A stretch of DNA of 17,053 bases, from contig WOFQ01000171.1 in NCBI GenBank assembly GCA_012184525.1, positions 1 to 17,053 of the forward strand, read 5' to 3'. The notes beneath the pieces were generated by a model. It ran no database searches and was not told the origin of the DNA. It saw nothing but the letters and a program-made list of their open reading frames with translations. The stretch is from Xenoacremonium recifei (taxonomy: Eukaryota; Ascomycota; Sordariomycetes; Hypocreales; Nectriaceae). Positions 1 to 9,091 of the stretch are shown piece by piece; positions within the stretch are counted from its first letter, which is position 1, and every line of letters starts with the position of its first letter. The position numbers and the translations under genes are program-made.

Positions 1-2
1 AG

Positions 3-87
3 CACGTCCTCTTGTCCCTCCAGGGAACAGGCAGGTTCGACTCCTGCAGGACGTTAATTAATAAAACAAAACAAAAACAAAACAAAA
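3..87 (+). repeat. Left copy of tRNA-like inverted repeat with AAAAC-rich tail
   Basis: Bases 4-54 can fold as a tRNA-like minihelix. ACGTCCT (4-10) pairs perfectly with AGGACGT (48-54) as a 7-bp acceptor-like stem. GCAGG/CCTGC encloses a 7-nt TTCGACT loop, exactly a T-arm. A short hairpin (TGTCCC/GGGAACA, one bulged A) takes the place of the D and anticodon arms. GGTTCGACTCC matches the RNA polymerase III B-box; no A-box or anticodon arm is seen. An A-rich tail with repeated AAAAC units follows at about 61-87. The same sequence occurs inverted at 16502-16584 with three substitutions and a 2-nt tail length difference. The layout resembles a tRNA-derived SINE or retro-pseudogene, but here the two copies face each other as terminal inverted repeats. 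Only two bases of outer flank are visible on this side. Confidence 0.85.
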
Positions 88-864
88 GCCAAGGCCCGAA
101 CCGCCCTTGGAGATATAGCTGATAGTGACCGCGTTCACCTCCTTCAGCTGGACCTCGAATCATTCGACAGCGTTAGATCTTGTGCAGCCGAGTTCTTATC
201 CAAGTGCCGAGCCTTGAACATCCTCATTCTGAATGCAGGTGTTATGACTCCTCCCGAAGGCCGCACAAAGGATGGATTTGAGACCCAGTTCAGTACAAAC
301 CATTTGGCCCATTTCCTCCTCTTCAACCTTCTCCAGCCTGCGCTACTTTGCGGCGTCACTGCCATTCAGAAGCCGTCTCATGTCGTGATAGTCAGCTCTG
401 TCGCTCACCGCTTCGGCTCAGTCCAGTTCGACGATGTCAACTTCGAGGGTCACTACGAACCCATGGCAGCATATGCTCAGAGCAAGACAGCAAATCTGTG
501 GATGGCCAACGAGATTGAACGACGTTACGATGCCCAAGGCATTCACGCATGGAGCCTCCAGCCAGGGGCGGTTCAAACGGATTTGGTGCGCCACATGTCT
601 TCGGACCAGCAGCGTGTGCTCGAGACAGACAGCTACTTATCAAAGATCATGAAGAACGCTGAGCAGGGCGCCGCCACAAGCATCTGGGCTGCTACTGCCA
701 CAGCATTGGAGGGTAAAGGAGGAAAATACTTGGAGAACTGCCAGATTATACCGGCATGGGAGCCTTCGCTGGGCGTTTGGGGGCCGGGATATGGTGCGCA
801 TGCGTATGATGTTGACAAGGCAAAGAAATTGTGGGAAAGGTCTGTTGAATGGGTAGCTTTATAA
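88..864 (+). pseudogene. 5'-truncated short-chain dehydrogenase/reductase (retinol-dehydrogenase-like SDR)
   Basis: The reading frame is clearly SDR from about base 88, just after the A-rich repeat tail, to the TAA at 862-864, giving about 258 residues without introns. Visible landmarks are the LDLESFDSVR stretch, LNAGV (the NNAG-type motif) near 229-243, the active-site serine region VIVSSVAH, and the catalytic pair YxxxK as YAQSK (Tyr at 472-474, Lys at 484-486), followed by LQPGAVQTDL. Family members of this type usually run about 310-330 residues and begin with the NAD(P)-binding TGxxxGxG turn. That N-terminal portion of about 55-60 residues is absent, and an in-frame TAA lies at 55-57. 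The gene therefore looks decapitated at the repeat junction and probably cannot bind cofactor. The alternative is a 5' exon upstream of the window, with the repeat inside an intron. It converges with the oxygenase gene at 1436-3047. Confidence 0.8.
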
Positions 865-1435
865 GCCTGCTTATACATATTAATCTGTGTCAGAGGTTAT
901 ATACACGCGAATTGAATCATTTTTGCCTGATGAGCGTACAATCCAAATGCAAATGGACTATTCGAGTGAATGAGGCATTGTGTATGACAGCTGCTATCCT
1001 TAGGCAATTCTTTCTGGTCAGCTCATCCAAGTAAGTAATAACCTGGAGTATTGCCACAGTCGTTTGTTAGACTGCCAGTAGCATTATATTCCTGCCCAAC
1101 GATATACCTGTGAGCCCGGGATTGCTGTCAGTATTCCATGCTGATCGGCAGGACATCATAATATAAAGCGTAGAGGTTAATACTGTTACTGACTAATGCT
1201 ACTTAAATTTATACAGCGAGACTGCTATGAAGTCCCGTTATGATAGCTGCTAAAGCTTGTTCACTCCTCTTCAGCCCTCCACCCTCATTGACTCCCCACC
1301 GAATATTCCACTATATAACGACCATCCAAACCCATTAGGACGTAGGCTCATCAAAGCACAATTAGAACCTCTGAGACTATTCCTTCATAACAATTCATCT
1401 ACGCCCTTTCTATCTCTCTTCTGAATTGGATGGGT
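865..1435. other. Convergent 3' spacer between SDR and oxygenase genes
   Basis: This 571-bp AT-rich spacer separates the stop codon of the SDR (+) from that of the 2OG oxygenase (-). Only short random open frames are present on either strand. I see no RNA gene, repeat or conserved protein segment. It presumably holds the 3' untranslated regions and polyadenylation signals of both genes. Confidence 0.6.
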
Positions 1436-3047
1436 TCAAATCTGGCGGTATACTTTAACACCACCAACAATATGCTCTCTATGCGGCACACCGTCAATTT
1501 CGACGAACTTGGATGTGGGCTCTTGGGCATTCTTGTTGCGCAATGTCTTCCACTCTCCAAACTTGGGGATCTGGGAAATAATGTTAGACATGTTGTTATC
1601 TCGTTTTTACTTTCGCTAAGCATCAATCCCCAATTCTGTATGTCTTAATTTGGTGGAAGAGTACTCTGCAAGTGTTATAGTAAGATAAGAGAGAGTTACG
1701 TACTTCCTCGCCACGTTCAGTCGCTCTGCAGAACGCGCCATATACCTCCGAGTTGCGCTGTAACCCGACTTGCTTGATCAACGGAGCATCTGACGGCGGC
1801 AACAATTAGCGATCGAGGGAGTTGCTAGTTATATGGCTATGAGTGGATTACGCACCCTGAAGCGGCTCGAGGATAAGATCCTGGTCGGCGTGGTTGAACG
1901 AGCAGACTGAGACACGCTCATAGTCTTGTTGATCTTTAGGGGGTTTGCAGACTAAAGTCATGAATATGGGTCAGTGAGGGAAATACTTCGTCTCAACTTT
2001 TCATTCAGCTGACCTCTGTGTCTAGTTGCCTTCAGAATTCCACCCGATAGGATCTCCATAACGTCTCCCAAGTTACATACAAGCGCACCCTTCCGATATG
2101 GAACCCAGCGCCATTTCTGGTCCTTACCCAAGATTTGGAGACAACTGACGGGCTGACTCGGGAGGAACGTCGTGGCGCCATGATCTGTATGGTTCGGCAA
2201 GATGTTCTCAGTCGTGGCACGGTCCTGCTCCCCCAGCGGGTGATAGACCTGGAAGCGACAGTAGGAGGAGTGTGGGAGAATGGAGTTTTTGCCCGGGACT
2301 TTCTCCCATAGAGCGTCGTCAGACATGCCAAGGATGCGTGACAGAAGGAGAAGCAGTCGGCGGCCGACGTGGTTATGCATGTGCTATGGAGGTCACATCA
2401 GTCACGATACTAATCTTCGACAACTTTGGGGTAATGGATAAAGAAGTGGCTTCCTTGAACCTGTATGTCTTGTACTTACATCTGCGTACGCTAGAATCTC
2501 ATCCGCATAAGGCCTGATCTTCGGCGGTAGCCGGTTCTTCTCCCAGCAGGCTCCGTAGAAGTTGTAAGCTTCGATGTGATCATAATCCTCGCGACTGTTC
2601 TACAGGATTGTCAGCGGAGGGGCTCCAAGCGAGTTTACTTTAACATCTACTCACCTCGCCCCAGCCTTTGGGAGACTTGTAACCCATCCAGTCACCATTC
2701 TCCCTGTCCCACGCATACTCCCTCTTGTCCTCGTCGGTCAAGGCGTCACCATTGCAGATCCAGTTGGCAAGATCGAACACGCGCTGCATAGTCTCATCGT
2801 CGACGCCATGGTTGACGATCAGCAAGAAGCCCTCATTTGTGAGGGCATTTTGGCACGTCTGCTCAACCTGCTTCTGCTGCTCGGGCGTACCATCTAAGAG
2901 TGCAAGATCGAGGACACGCAGGTCCTGCCATTCAAGATCCTCCTTGGTCTCGGGCGGGGGAACCCAGGTAGGAATCGGTTCCTTGCCGGCCGTGTTAAGC
3001 TTGAGATTAGGCAGAGGAGTGATCTTAGTGGTGGCAGGAACGGCCAT
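1436..3047 (-). CDS. 2-oxoglutarate/Fe(II)-dependent oxygenase (isopenicillin-N-synthase-like fold)
   Basis: Six exons on the minus strand: 3047-2655, 2599-2480, 2383-2014, 1951-1856, 1789-1704 and 1570-1436. They join in frame to 399 residues. All five introns (55, 96, 62, 66 and 133 bp) are GT..AG. An N-terminal DIOX_N-like region (about residues 44-110, including GFLLIVNHGV) precedes the catalytic jelly roll. The iron triad is His236-x-Asp238 (PNHTDHGATTF) with His293 (KATRHRV), and Arg307-x-Ser309 (ERVSV) fits the 2-oxoglutarate carboxylate site. Such enzymes couple decarboxylation of 2-oxoglutarate to hydroxylation, desaturation or ring chemistry on a small molecule, normally in the cytosol. 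The substrate cannot be inferred. A TATAAAG box lies about 100 bp upstream of the ATG. The gene is divergent from the MFS carrier across a 986-bp promoter region. The penultimate intron boundaries were chosen for frame continuity and the conserved NRNSEVYG-type region. Confidence 0.92.
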
Positions 3048-3143
3048 AGTGGCTTATACGTTGTAAAATGGGAAAGGTAAGGTTGATACTAGTTTTCATA
3101 GTACGGCAGAGGCATAGTAGAGCTAAGACTGAGACCAGGCTTT

Positions 3144-3150
3144 CTTTATA
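3144..3150 (-). promoter_or_regulatory. TATA box of the 2OG oxygenase gene
   Basis: Read on the minus strand this is TATAAAG, about 97-103 bp upstream of the oxygenase ATG at 3047. That is a plausible distance for a fungal TATA element with a 5' UTR of some 60-70 nt. The assignment rests only on sequence match and position. Confidence 0.5.
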
Positions 3151-3387
3151 GTGGACGATCAGGGGAAAATGTTTACACGTAAAATGTAACTTTCTCTGTT
3201 ATCTACTTATCGCTTTTCGGATCTGATCGTAACACCAAGCATTGTCACGACTGGACCTAACGCTCAGCTGATTGTCATTTCTAGCACGCGAGCGATTGGC
3301 TCGGCTAAGTTTGAGGAAACTGGGTTGCAGATGATCCTTCAGAATCCTTCCCCAGGTTCTTACTGGGATATCCCACGCGAGAGCTCC

Positions 3388-3534
3388 TAGCTTAGCCGAC
3401 CATAGGCAATGGTACCCCGGATTTCTGCTTCTAGTGCAGCCGACGACCCTGGGGCCCCGGATCATCTTATGCTCTTGCGTAGCCGACGACAAGGGCTCCC
3501 CAGATTATTGTCCTTCTAGCGTAGCCGAGCCGCC
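3388..3534 (+). repeat. Degenerate ~44-bp tandem repeat (3.4 units) in a divergent promoter
   Basis: Units: 3388-3431, 3432-3475, 3476-3516 and a partial unit 3517-3534. Each begins with a variant of TAGNNTAGCCGAC, followed by a C/G-rich block (ACCCCGGAT, GCCCCGGAT, TCCCCAGAT) and then a T-rich TTCTGCTTC-like end. Inverted single copies of the TAGCCGA core occur nearby at 3301-3307 and 3896-3903. The units have diverged by point changes and small deletions. The array is not coding on either strand in any recognisable way. It may be a cis-regulatory array, because CGG/CCG triplets are the half-sites typical of Zn2Cys6 regulators, or simply an eroded minisatellite. Confidence 0.65.
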
Positions 3535-4033
3535 AGTGACTACTTCCTCCTGGCATCGCCTCCTGCTTGATTTGATTAACTCACAGTACAATTGAGCAAG
3601 TATCCTCACGGTACTGGTCTTTCTTGATACAGTCTATACAAACATCATAATACCAGTCTTCTTGGAGAGATCACTCAACTCTTTCAAATTTTCATCATTA
3701 TCGAAAGGTGATAACACACAAGATTGTTTAACAGCTGAATTCAATTATTCAAACTATAGTGCGGGGCATAGTACATGTGCCTTGGTTCATACAGTGGGAA
3801 TACCGGATAGTATCAGGCCTAGGATCTGCTCAATGTAACGTCATACATCATGACGCCGAGAACTTCGTTTGGAGCTTTGGGCATGATACAAAGCAGTCGG
3901 CTGCGCTAAGGCGTATAGTGCGCTACTACTCTCGCAGCGCGACAAAGATATAGCATAACCTCATGCCCAACTTGATAAAGACCTCATAGTCCTCTAATCA
4001 TCACTACGCTTCCTCTTCACAGTCTCCTTCGCT

Positions 4034-6140
4034 ATGAGCCAGAAAGTTACTCCCGAAATGCCACCGAAAGGCAGTAAGGATATTGCCCCTGCCGTCGTGT
4101 GAGTAGAAGTCCCAGAATAGTCGTCTTGCTCTACCTTATTTTCACCCCGTACCCAGAGGCTATAAGGTCATCCCATGTTTCTTTACGCCAAAGTCACACG
4201 TTGGAGAGTCTACCTATAAAGATTATGTGGAAGTCACGGCAAACATCATGCAAATGCAAAGGCCAATTGCTAACTCATATGTTTCTTGGGTGGTAGCGAG
4301 GACGATATGCCTGAGAGTGACAAGCCCCAAATCGTCAAACCTAAGCCGGAGAGCATCGCCAACCTGAGTGATGAGGAATTCACCACAATGGAGAAGAAGA
4401 TCGTCCGCAAGGTCGATTTCGTTGTGATGTGAGTCTAACGAGATCGAGAGTTACTTAAGCGCAGACCGGGCTAATAGGAAGAGACGCAGGCCGATTATTG
4501 GCGTTCTTTACATCTTGAACTGTGAGATCTTCTCCTATCCTAACACCTTTCATGGGAGTAGACTTTTCGAATGTAAAACTTACTAATCGCAGATGTCGAC
4601 CGTTCTGGCTTGGCTGCTACCCATGTCTACGGCATCACCGAGGACCTCAACATGTCTGAAACTGATTTTGCTACTGCCATCTCGATTCTGTTCGGTGAGT
4701 TAAGCCGAATTGGCTTTCAATGTCGAAGTCTAGCTAAGAGCTTGTGTAGTCAGTTATATACCGATGCAGTTTCCTAGTAATATCTTGGTCTCGCGTCTCC
4801 CACGTCCAGGTCTCTGTAAGCTTAGGCCTTTATCTACCAGGATGTCAAGTCAAGAAGAAGTCTCTAATTATTGACTTAAGACATTTGTTGTATGGCGACT
4901 GTGTGGGGTGCTGTCTCAGCCTGTACCGCCGCCGTCCAAACGAAAGAAGCACTCTATGCTGTGCGAGTTGTCCTGGGTATAGCCGAGGCGGCATTCTTCC
5001 CCGGCGCTGTGAGTAGTCTGCCGTTACAACTTCGACTGTAAAGGCCAGTGAGCTAACGTCCATCTCCATGCAGCTCTACTTTCTCTCAGCGTGGTATAAG
5101 AAGGAAGAACTCGCCAAACGCATCGGAGGTGTTTTCATGTTCCAAGCTCTCGGACAAGCTCTTGGGGGTTTCATTGCCGCGGCCTGCCTCACGCTCGACG
5201 GCAGGTATGGCATCGCTGGTTGGCGCTGGCTCTTCATTGTCGAAGGTGTTGTCACGGTTGGCCTCGGAATCATCTTTGCCATGATTATGCCCGAGTTTCC
5301 CCACAACGCGCGAATGCTCAAGTCCGATGAGCGTGATCTTGCAGTCTGGCGGCTTGAGATTGAGCGAGGTTCTATGGAGGCTCACGAAGAGGCTACTGCC
5401 TTGGATGGTCTGAAGGCCGCTATGTTGGATAAAAAGCTCTGGTTGCTCGTCTGGTGTGGCGGTATGGGGCAGGCGATGGGCTCGGTCTTTAACTTCTTCC
5501 CTTCCATCATCGCCTCTCTCGACTACCCAAAGTACGAGAGCCTGCTTCTCACCGTCCCGCCTTATGTTGTCGCTATGATCGGATATTACATTTGTTCTTA
5601 TCTATCGGACGTGAGTGCATCACTTTCTTGTTCTAGCCACATTTCTCATTGACTTTCATCCAGCGCTATAACAAGATCTATATCATCATCGTTGTTAACC
5701 TCATTGCCTCGACCCCAGTATACATCCTTGGCATGCTCGCACCTAACGTGGGTTCTCGGTACTTTGCCATGTGCCTCATGCCAGTGGTTTCTGTCGCTCC
5801 ACAAGTGATGCTGTACAAGACCAACGGCATTCACATGGTACGGCCAGCCACGAAGCGTGCTCTGGGCATGGCTTTGATCAACGGTCTGGGTGGTCTGTCC
5901 AACGTATGGACCTCGTATCTTTGGCAGTCTGGCGGACCACAATACTACAAGGCCTTCGGCACTCTGTTGGCCTGCGGTATAGTCTTCCTGATTTCCATCA
6001 CGGGCTACAGATTTTGGGTTCGTCGGCTCAACAAGAAGCTCGCTGGAACGCCTGACCAACAGGCCGACGTCATGCGCAAGCACCACGTCTCACAAGAACA
6101 CATCGATATGGGTTGGCGCTACGAAGGGTATCAATTCTAA
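4034..6140 (+). CDS. MFS transporter, Dal5-like anion:cation symporter family
   Basis: Eight exons: 4034-4098, 4297-4428, 4478-4521, 4593-4694, 4750-4815, 4881-5008, 5074-5610 and 5664-6140. They splice in frame to 516 residues, the normal length for fungal Dal5/allantoate-permease-like carriers. Introns are 198, 49, 71, 55, 65, 65 and 53 bp. After a hydrophilic cytosolic N-terminus of about 68 residues come the family signatures: LNYVDRSGLAATHVYGI after TM1, then the TM2 segment YIPMQFPSNILVSRL, then RVVLGIAEAAFFPG and YFLSAWYKKEELAKRIG in TM4/TM5. A mid-loop with ERDLAVWRLE precedes the second six helices, which include RPATKRALGMALINGLGG. The protein would sit in the plasma membrane as a 12-TM proton-coupled carrier for a small organic anion or vitamin-like acid. 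It faces the oxygenase gene divergently, so co-regulation and uptake of that pathway's substrate are plausible. Direction of transport and cargo are not determinable. Confidence 0.93.
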
Positions 6141-7407
6141 GTTCCAAGGAATATGTGTATGTACTATTGCTCTTTAGGTTTCCTGGACCGAAACGTATGG
6201 AAGACTCCTCTACTCTACACCAAATAACCAAGAGTAGCCCCTGGCTCGTTGAATACATCTTCTTTGTTGTGTACTCATGACTCCGCCTATCGTAACAACA
6301 AAGTCAAAGAGAGGGTGTACAGCTCGCCTACGCGAAGCTTCTCTAACTGATGCGTTGAAAACCTCAACTTCCTCTCTAGTCCAGCCAGTACCACATTGAA
6401 TAAGACACTAGTGTCACACTGAAGCCCAACCTTTTATGGGTTGAGCAGCCGTACATATTTATTCCTCTATATAGCTCATCAGAGACAGGCAACTGGTCAT
6501 TCAGTTATTTCATTGGCTGATTAACGATATACATTGTTGAGATATTCAATGTAAGATAGTAAGAAGTGGGATGCAGCGGTGTGCTAGTTACAGGCTTCGG
6601 TACCACCTTTCCTCCTGGAAAAGTAGAGACAGCACCCGCGGCAAGTGCCAAAGAAGAGAATACCTGAGTTCATTCAGGCCAACCAATCAGGCCAGGCATG
6701 GACTTTGCTGGAGACTTCTTAAACTATGTATGGTATGAGCCCTGTAAGTAGCCTTATCCGTCTTCTTTCTCTAATCATTTCTACCATGGAGCTGCTGAGA
6801 CTGAGATATGCATAGCTTGCTAATTCGTGCCACACAGGCTATTGGCACGAAGGATATTTACATGGGTTACACTATGAAGCGATTGAGCTATCCCGTATCA
6901 TGTGTTGTACAATTCAACGCAGCACCTCTGCTCCGTAGAGATGAAAATCCACACCAGATTGGCCTCTCGCAAGATGGCATGATAGGGAGTTGTGCGCTGA
7001 TTAGTTTCGTCGGTCAGGTCCAAATTCTAAGACGCCATATAATTTTGTGACGAGGTTGGCGACCTCGGCCAGAGCTCTGCCACTCATGTCGCCAAAGTCT
7101 GCCCCGAAATCGTGTAGAAAGCAAGCCCAATTCCGCGGTCCTTCGAAAGATCATCACTAAAGTCCCGCAAGCCATCCCTTCCACCCACAGTCGCATAATG
7201 AGCTTGAGGCTAATGCTCTTATTATAGGTATTCTGTAGTCCACTTTCTCATTATAATCATTAACAGTTTATATAGTTCTGCTTCCATTTTAGACCAAAAC
7301 CAACATTGGATTATAGGTCACAATTGCTTGGTAGGTTTTGATTTTCAGTTCATAAATTTGTTCCGATTTCTATAAACTGACCTAAACTTACTCTACCAGT
7401 GCAGAGT
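6141..7407. other. Long spacer between MFS and NmrA-like genes with possible gene relics
   Basis: This 1,267-bp region separates two convergent genes. The 7200-7400 part is strongly AT-rich. Two stretches look faintly coding. On the minus strand, about 7021-7197, two overlapping frames carry protein-like sequence that would join through a single -1 frameshift. On the plus strand, 6698-6743 joined to 6838-6938 gives a 48-residue frame with good splice signals. Neither resembles a family I recognise. Open frames such as 6808-7050 appear random. No RNA gene is seen. Confidence 0.45.
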
Positions 7408-8618
7408 TTATGAGAAGGGAGCTTTGACTCTTTTCTCGAATAGATCCCTGATATAGTTTTCGAGATGAATTTCCTCTATATCAGGATATAACTCTCGTGC
7501 ATCGAGATATCCCAAGTACTTTGCATGTTCAGGGGTATTGTCTCCTCGGATGCCTAAGAGATTCCGATATTGCGCCATACCAAGTTTCAGCATAGCTGAG
7601 GAGTATAGGTTCGCGTCAGCCATCTCCCTTTTGCCTTCTGCAATAATATTGAGAAGCTCTGCCTTTGATGTCTGTCCAAATTTGTCATCAGCCTCTTCAT
7701 TTCTTTTGACTGTCTTAATACGTAGCGTTCACTGGGCAAGTAGAGTCGATAACAATTAAGCACCTACATATTCGTGTCGGAGAGTTTCACTCGTAATCCT
7801 TTCCACGGCATTCCATACTTCGTTCTGGGTCCAAACTTGGCCATAGACGAAGACCATTTTGTCCAACGTCCTCGGATCAGTAATAATCCTCGCGACAAAT
7901 TTCCCTATATCCCGATTATCTGTAAGCGCCCAGGGTGTGTTGCCTTCGCCAATAATTGTTGTCGCAGAGTACTCTATTTTAATGTCGAGCTTTCCGGAGG
8001 GCAAGGGCGGCAAGGAAAGTTGATACCACCAACCGACGTCGATTATAGTATACGGGACGTATAATCTCTTGATATGATCTAGGATATCTTCCTTCTATCC
8101 TGACGTTAGCCGATTCGCCAAGCCCACCCAACAAGGGCTCTTCATTGAAACAACCGAGTTGGACTCTTACCATTTCTCGAGCCTTCATGACCCCTCGCGG
8201 TGGGCAGCAGGGTCCAAAGAAACTTGGAACATATCGATGTACCCCAGCCTCACTTGATGCCGTAACCAAGGCCATTTCTTCTTGAAATTGGATCAATGTC
8301 ATACAGGAGATGACCACATCTATACCGGTGAGCGCCTGAACAATGGCATCCAAGGGTCCTCCAAGCTCGACCGGCTTCACTTTCATGCCGCGCTTTGCGA
8401 AATCGACATATTCTTTTTTGTCGACAGACGCAGGTCTCGCAAGCGCATTCACTTCCTCTCGGGATGTCAGCGTTCCGTCCCCATACACAATTCTTCCTAT
8501 GCCCGGTGAAACACTTTCAACGTACAAACTTCTCGGGACTTCCCAGTAACGCGTTTGCGATAGATGAACCGGTTACGCCCGAAGCGCCCGCGATGGCGAC
8601 TCTGATTTTGGGAAACAT
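7408..8618 (-). CDS. NmrA-like / isoflavone-reductase-family NAD(P)-dependent oxidoreductase
   Basis: Four exons on the minus strand: 8618-8526, 8455-8171, 8094-7764 and 7709-7408. They join to 336 residues through introns of 70, 76 and 54 bp. The ATG at 8618 is chosen because it gives a short N-terminus directly before the Rossmann beta strand: KIRVAIAGASGVTG contains GxxGxxG at residues 11-17. Further family landmarks are ALARPASVDK, GGPLDAIVQALTGIDVVIS, AGVHRYVPSFFG (here GPCCPPRG follows), TIIDVGWWYQL, and the TPWALTDNRDIGKFVARI segment, then a C-terminal GDNTPEHAKYLGYLDARELYP typical of fungal members. This family includes both true reductases of phenylpropanoid-like compounds and redox sensors such as NmrA. 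With oxygenases and a local regulator nearby, an enzymatic role is the better guess. The third intron uses the less common donor GTGCTT, required to keep frame. The gene is divergent from the Zn2Cys6 regulator. Confidence 0.92.
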
Positions 8619-9091
8619 TTTCACTTAATGACAATGGTGATCCAGTAAAAACCTCAATAATGAATGTGAGAAAGTTAGGAAGGCAGCTCTATATGGAAGT
8701 CTTTATATACCCATCAAGTTTACAGCATGTCCACTCCGATGACCAATCTACTAGGTAAGGGCTAAGAGAGTCAACGTTGGTGTTGCCACTATTACTTCGG
8801 AGAGCTCGGAGAAACTCAGGAACGCCAGTCTCAAACGTCCGACAAAATAATCGCATGATATGATAGCCCGGAGAAACAGGACTAGGTCCACAGGTCATGA
8901 TTAATAAGCGCTAACCAAATCATGCGCTATATGTCGGCAAAATTTGTCTTGGATCCCCGGACATATTTTTCGTCTCTATCAGATACTACGTAAAAGACCG
9001 AGACTAACTCCACCAAATTACTGCCTTCACGACCTCAATTCACATAGAACCGAACTCATTTGGGATCCATTCCAATAAACGAATCACAATA
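8619..9091. promoter_or_regulatory. Divergent promoter between NmrA-like gene and Zn2Cys6 regulator
   Basis: This 473-bp region lies between the two divergent start codons. A minus-strand TATATAAAG box lies at 8701-8709, about 85 bp upstream of the NmrA-like ATG. No obvious TATA box serves the regulator, whose 5' flank is A/C-rich just before the ATG. An antisense open frame at 8689-8898 is considered chance. Confidence 0.55.
8701..8709 (-). promoter_or_regulatory. TATA box of the NmrA-like gene
   Basis: On the minus strand the sequence is TATATAAAG, 83-91 bp upstream of the ATG at 8618. Match and spacing are those of a fungal core promoter; there is no other evidence. Confidence 0.55.

Larger units (their letters stand above)
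3048..4033. promoter_or_regulatory. Divergent intergenic region between oxygenase and MFS genes
   Basis: This 986-bp region lies between the divergent ATGs of the oxygenase (-) and the MFS transporter (+) and should contain both promoters. It holds a minus-strand TATAAAG box at 3144-3150, a degenerate 44-bp tandem repeat at 3388-3534, and six copies of a core NAGCCGA[C/G] or its complement, at 3301-3307, 3393-3400, 3437-3444, 3480-3487, 3522-3529 and 3896-3903. The antisense open frame at 3199-3492 is just the repeat read through and shows no recognisable protein. I see no clear TATA box for the MFS side. Confidence 0.6.

Noticed and set aside
4..54. Intact cytosolic tRNA gene
   Set aside because: There is no D-arm, anticodon arm or A-box between the paired acceptor strands. 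Only the T-arm and acceptor stem are tRNA-like.
3199..3492. 97-residue minus-strand open frame in the oxygenase/MFS spacer
   Set aside because: It reads through the tandem repeat, has no recognisable motif and is rich in Arg/Ser as expected of chance translation of GC-rich repeats.
5646..6086. 146-residue minus-strand open frame
   Set aside because: Antisense to the last exon of the MFS transporter; no independent evidence.
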